A DNA stretch of 64,000 nt from Flagellimonas beolgyonensis (GTDB lineage: Bacteria > Bacteroidota > Bacteroidia > Flavobacteriales > Flavobacteriaceae), in assembly GCF_003992615.1 (NCBI RefSeq), contig NZ_RZMY01000015.1:124001-188000 (forward strand). Reading direction: 5' to 3'. A program made the translations under genes and the position numbers. Of this stretch, positions 63,641 through 64,000 are shown in pieces. Positions within the stretch are counted from its first letter, which is position 1, and every line of letters begins with the position of its first letter. The notes beneath the pieces were generated by a model. The model ran no database searches. It was not told where the DNA came from and was given only the letters and a program-made list of their open reading frames with translations.

Positions 63641-64000
63641 TTACTGCCGTTTCCCCTCCACAGTAATTCCCTTCCACCCCATAAGGGCATCATACGTTCC
63701 TTCTTCATTTTTTACAAATTCAAAGGACTCCCGTGCCTTGGGGTCTTCAAAAAATACGGTGAGAGACTCGGCCTTCAGTTCGGCATTGAACTCCCCATTC
63801 TGCAATATTACCAATCCCCCATCCTGGATGGCGACTTCCAAAACCAACCCATCAAAGTCGTGGAAGGTGTAGAAACCAACATAGTTTTCCAAAACAGCTA
63901 TCGGAACTTCGATGGCTTGTCTGTTGATTTCCTTGGGATACTCCACTGGTTCCGATTTCATCATTTTAGCCATGTCTTCCACAGTTTGGAAAAAGGGCAT
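63641..64000 (-). CDS. C-terminal part of a probable serine hydrolase, N-terminus cut by window edge
   Basis: The minus-strand frame is open to the right edge of the window, so the ATG at 64000 is likely an internal Met. The 119 visible residues look like the lipocalin-like C-terminal domain (DUF3471 type) that follows beta-lactamase-fold serine hydrolases: VLENYVGFYTFHDFDGLVLE, then GGLVILQNGEF and ESLTVFFEDPKARESFEFVK. The catalytic domain is outside the window, so the family call is tentative. It is convergent with the tRNA pair and ends at a shared terminator. Confidence 0.6.
   Translation of the reverse strand: MPFFQTVEDMAKMMKSEPVEYPKEINRQAIEVPIAVLENYVGFYTFHDFDGLVLEVAIQDGGLVILQNGEFNAELKAESLTVFFEDPKARESFEFVKNEEGTYDALMGWKGITVEGKRQ

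Noticed and set aside
1-64000. CRISPR array
   Set aside because: No regularly spaced 25-40 bp direct repeats were seen; the only tandem array is the short 10-bp set at 6516-6544.
1-64000. Insertion sequence or transposase
   Set aside because: No DDE, HUH or serine recombinase domain was found among the translated frames; only short inverted-repeat structures are present.

Overview
The window comes from a marine-type member of the Bacteroidetes, most likely family Flavobacteriaceae and close to the Muricauda/Allomuricauda group. The reasons are the gene families present (GLPGLI, DUF5686, DUF6089, DUF6090, 2TM-domain, GH3-like, FolK-deoxynucleoside kinase fusion, outer-membrane beta-barrel receptors with a carboxypeptidase-like N-terminal domain), the near absence of Shine-Dalgarno sequences, and promoters of the Bacteroidetes type (TTG, 19-20 bp, TAnnTTTG). 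It is an ordinary, dense chromosomal core region. I see no prophage, insertion sequence or CRISPR array.

Layout. 1-2.9 kb (minus): a CocE-type hydrolase cut by the window edge and metK, whose leader carries a probable SAM-II riboswitch. 2.9-8.8 kb: an outer-membrane receptor/GLPGLI pair (minus) divergent from a histidine kinase/response regulator pair (plus), with three tandem 10-bp repeats in the shared intergenic region. 8.9-10.8 kb: a deoxynucleoside kinase, a small unknown gene and a TonB-like protein. 10.9-17.7 kb (minus): membrane pyrophosphatase, soluble pyrophosphatase, a DUF5686 protein and the pyruvate dehydrogenase E1 beta subunit. 17.8-23.9 kb (plus): etfBA behind a long palindrome, a bifunctional-nuclease-family protein, a nucleoside transporter, a four-helix-bundle gene bracketed by inverted repeats, thyA and a HAD phosphatase. 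24-28.9 kb: mostly small poorly known genes, a PLP enzyme and folA. 28.9-37 kb (minus): a cell-envelope cluster, CBS protein, nadK, DUF6089, uppS, bamA, two ompH/skp genes and murI. 37-44 kb (plus): pdxJ, an alpha/beta hydrolase, a GDSL lipoprotein, a holin-like membrane protein, tig, clpP and clpX. 44-58.7 kb: two minus-strand accessory genes, an AraC-type membrane regulator, a GH3 protein, DUF2797, two transporters, a membrane protein with an HExxH motif, DUF6090, an AsmA-like protein, a queuosine-precursor transporter and sppA. 58.7-64 kb: the folK-kinase fusion, a TrmH-type methyltransferase, mutS, tRNA-Gly(GCC), tRNA-Leu(UAA) and the C-terminal part of a serine hydrolase.

How the genes work together. 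Nucleotide and folate supply recurs: two deoxynucleoside kinases, a nucleoside transporter, thyA, folA and folK. Envelope biogenesis forms the longest co-directional run. Protein quality control is represented by tig-clpP-clpX. The same rare palindrome lies upstream of etfBA and of the GDSL lipoprotein, which suggests a lipid-degradation regulon whose regulator is outside the window.

Most worth following up: the metK leader, whose aptamer arm is perfectly complementary to a segment just before the start codon; the shared palindrome with a 20-bp phase difference between its two promoters; the 10-bp-phased operator of the GLPGLI module; and the inverted-repeat-bracketed four-helix-bundle cassette. 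All positions were read by eye; residue numbers are approximate unless a motif is quoted.
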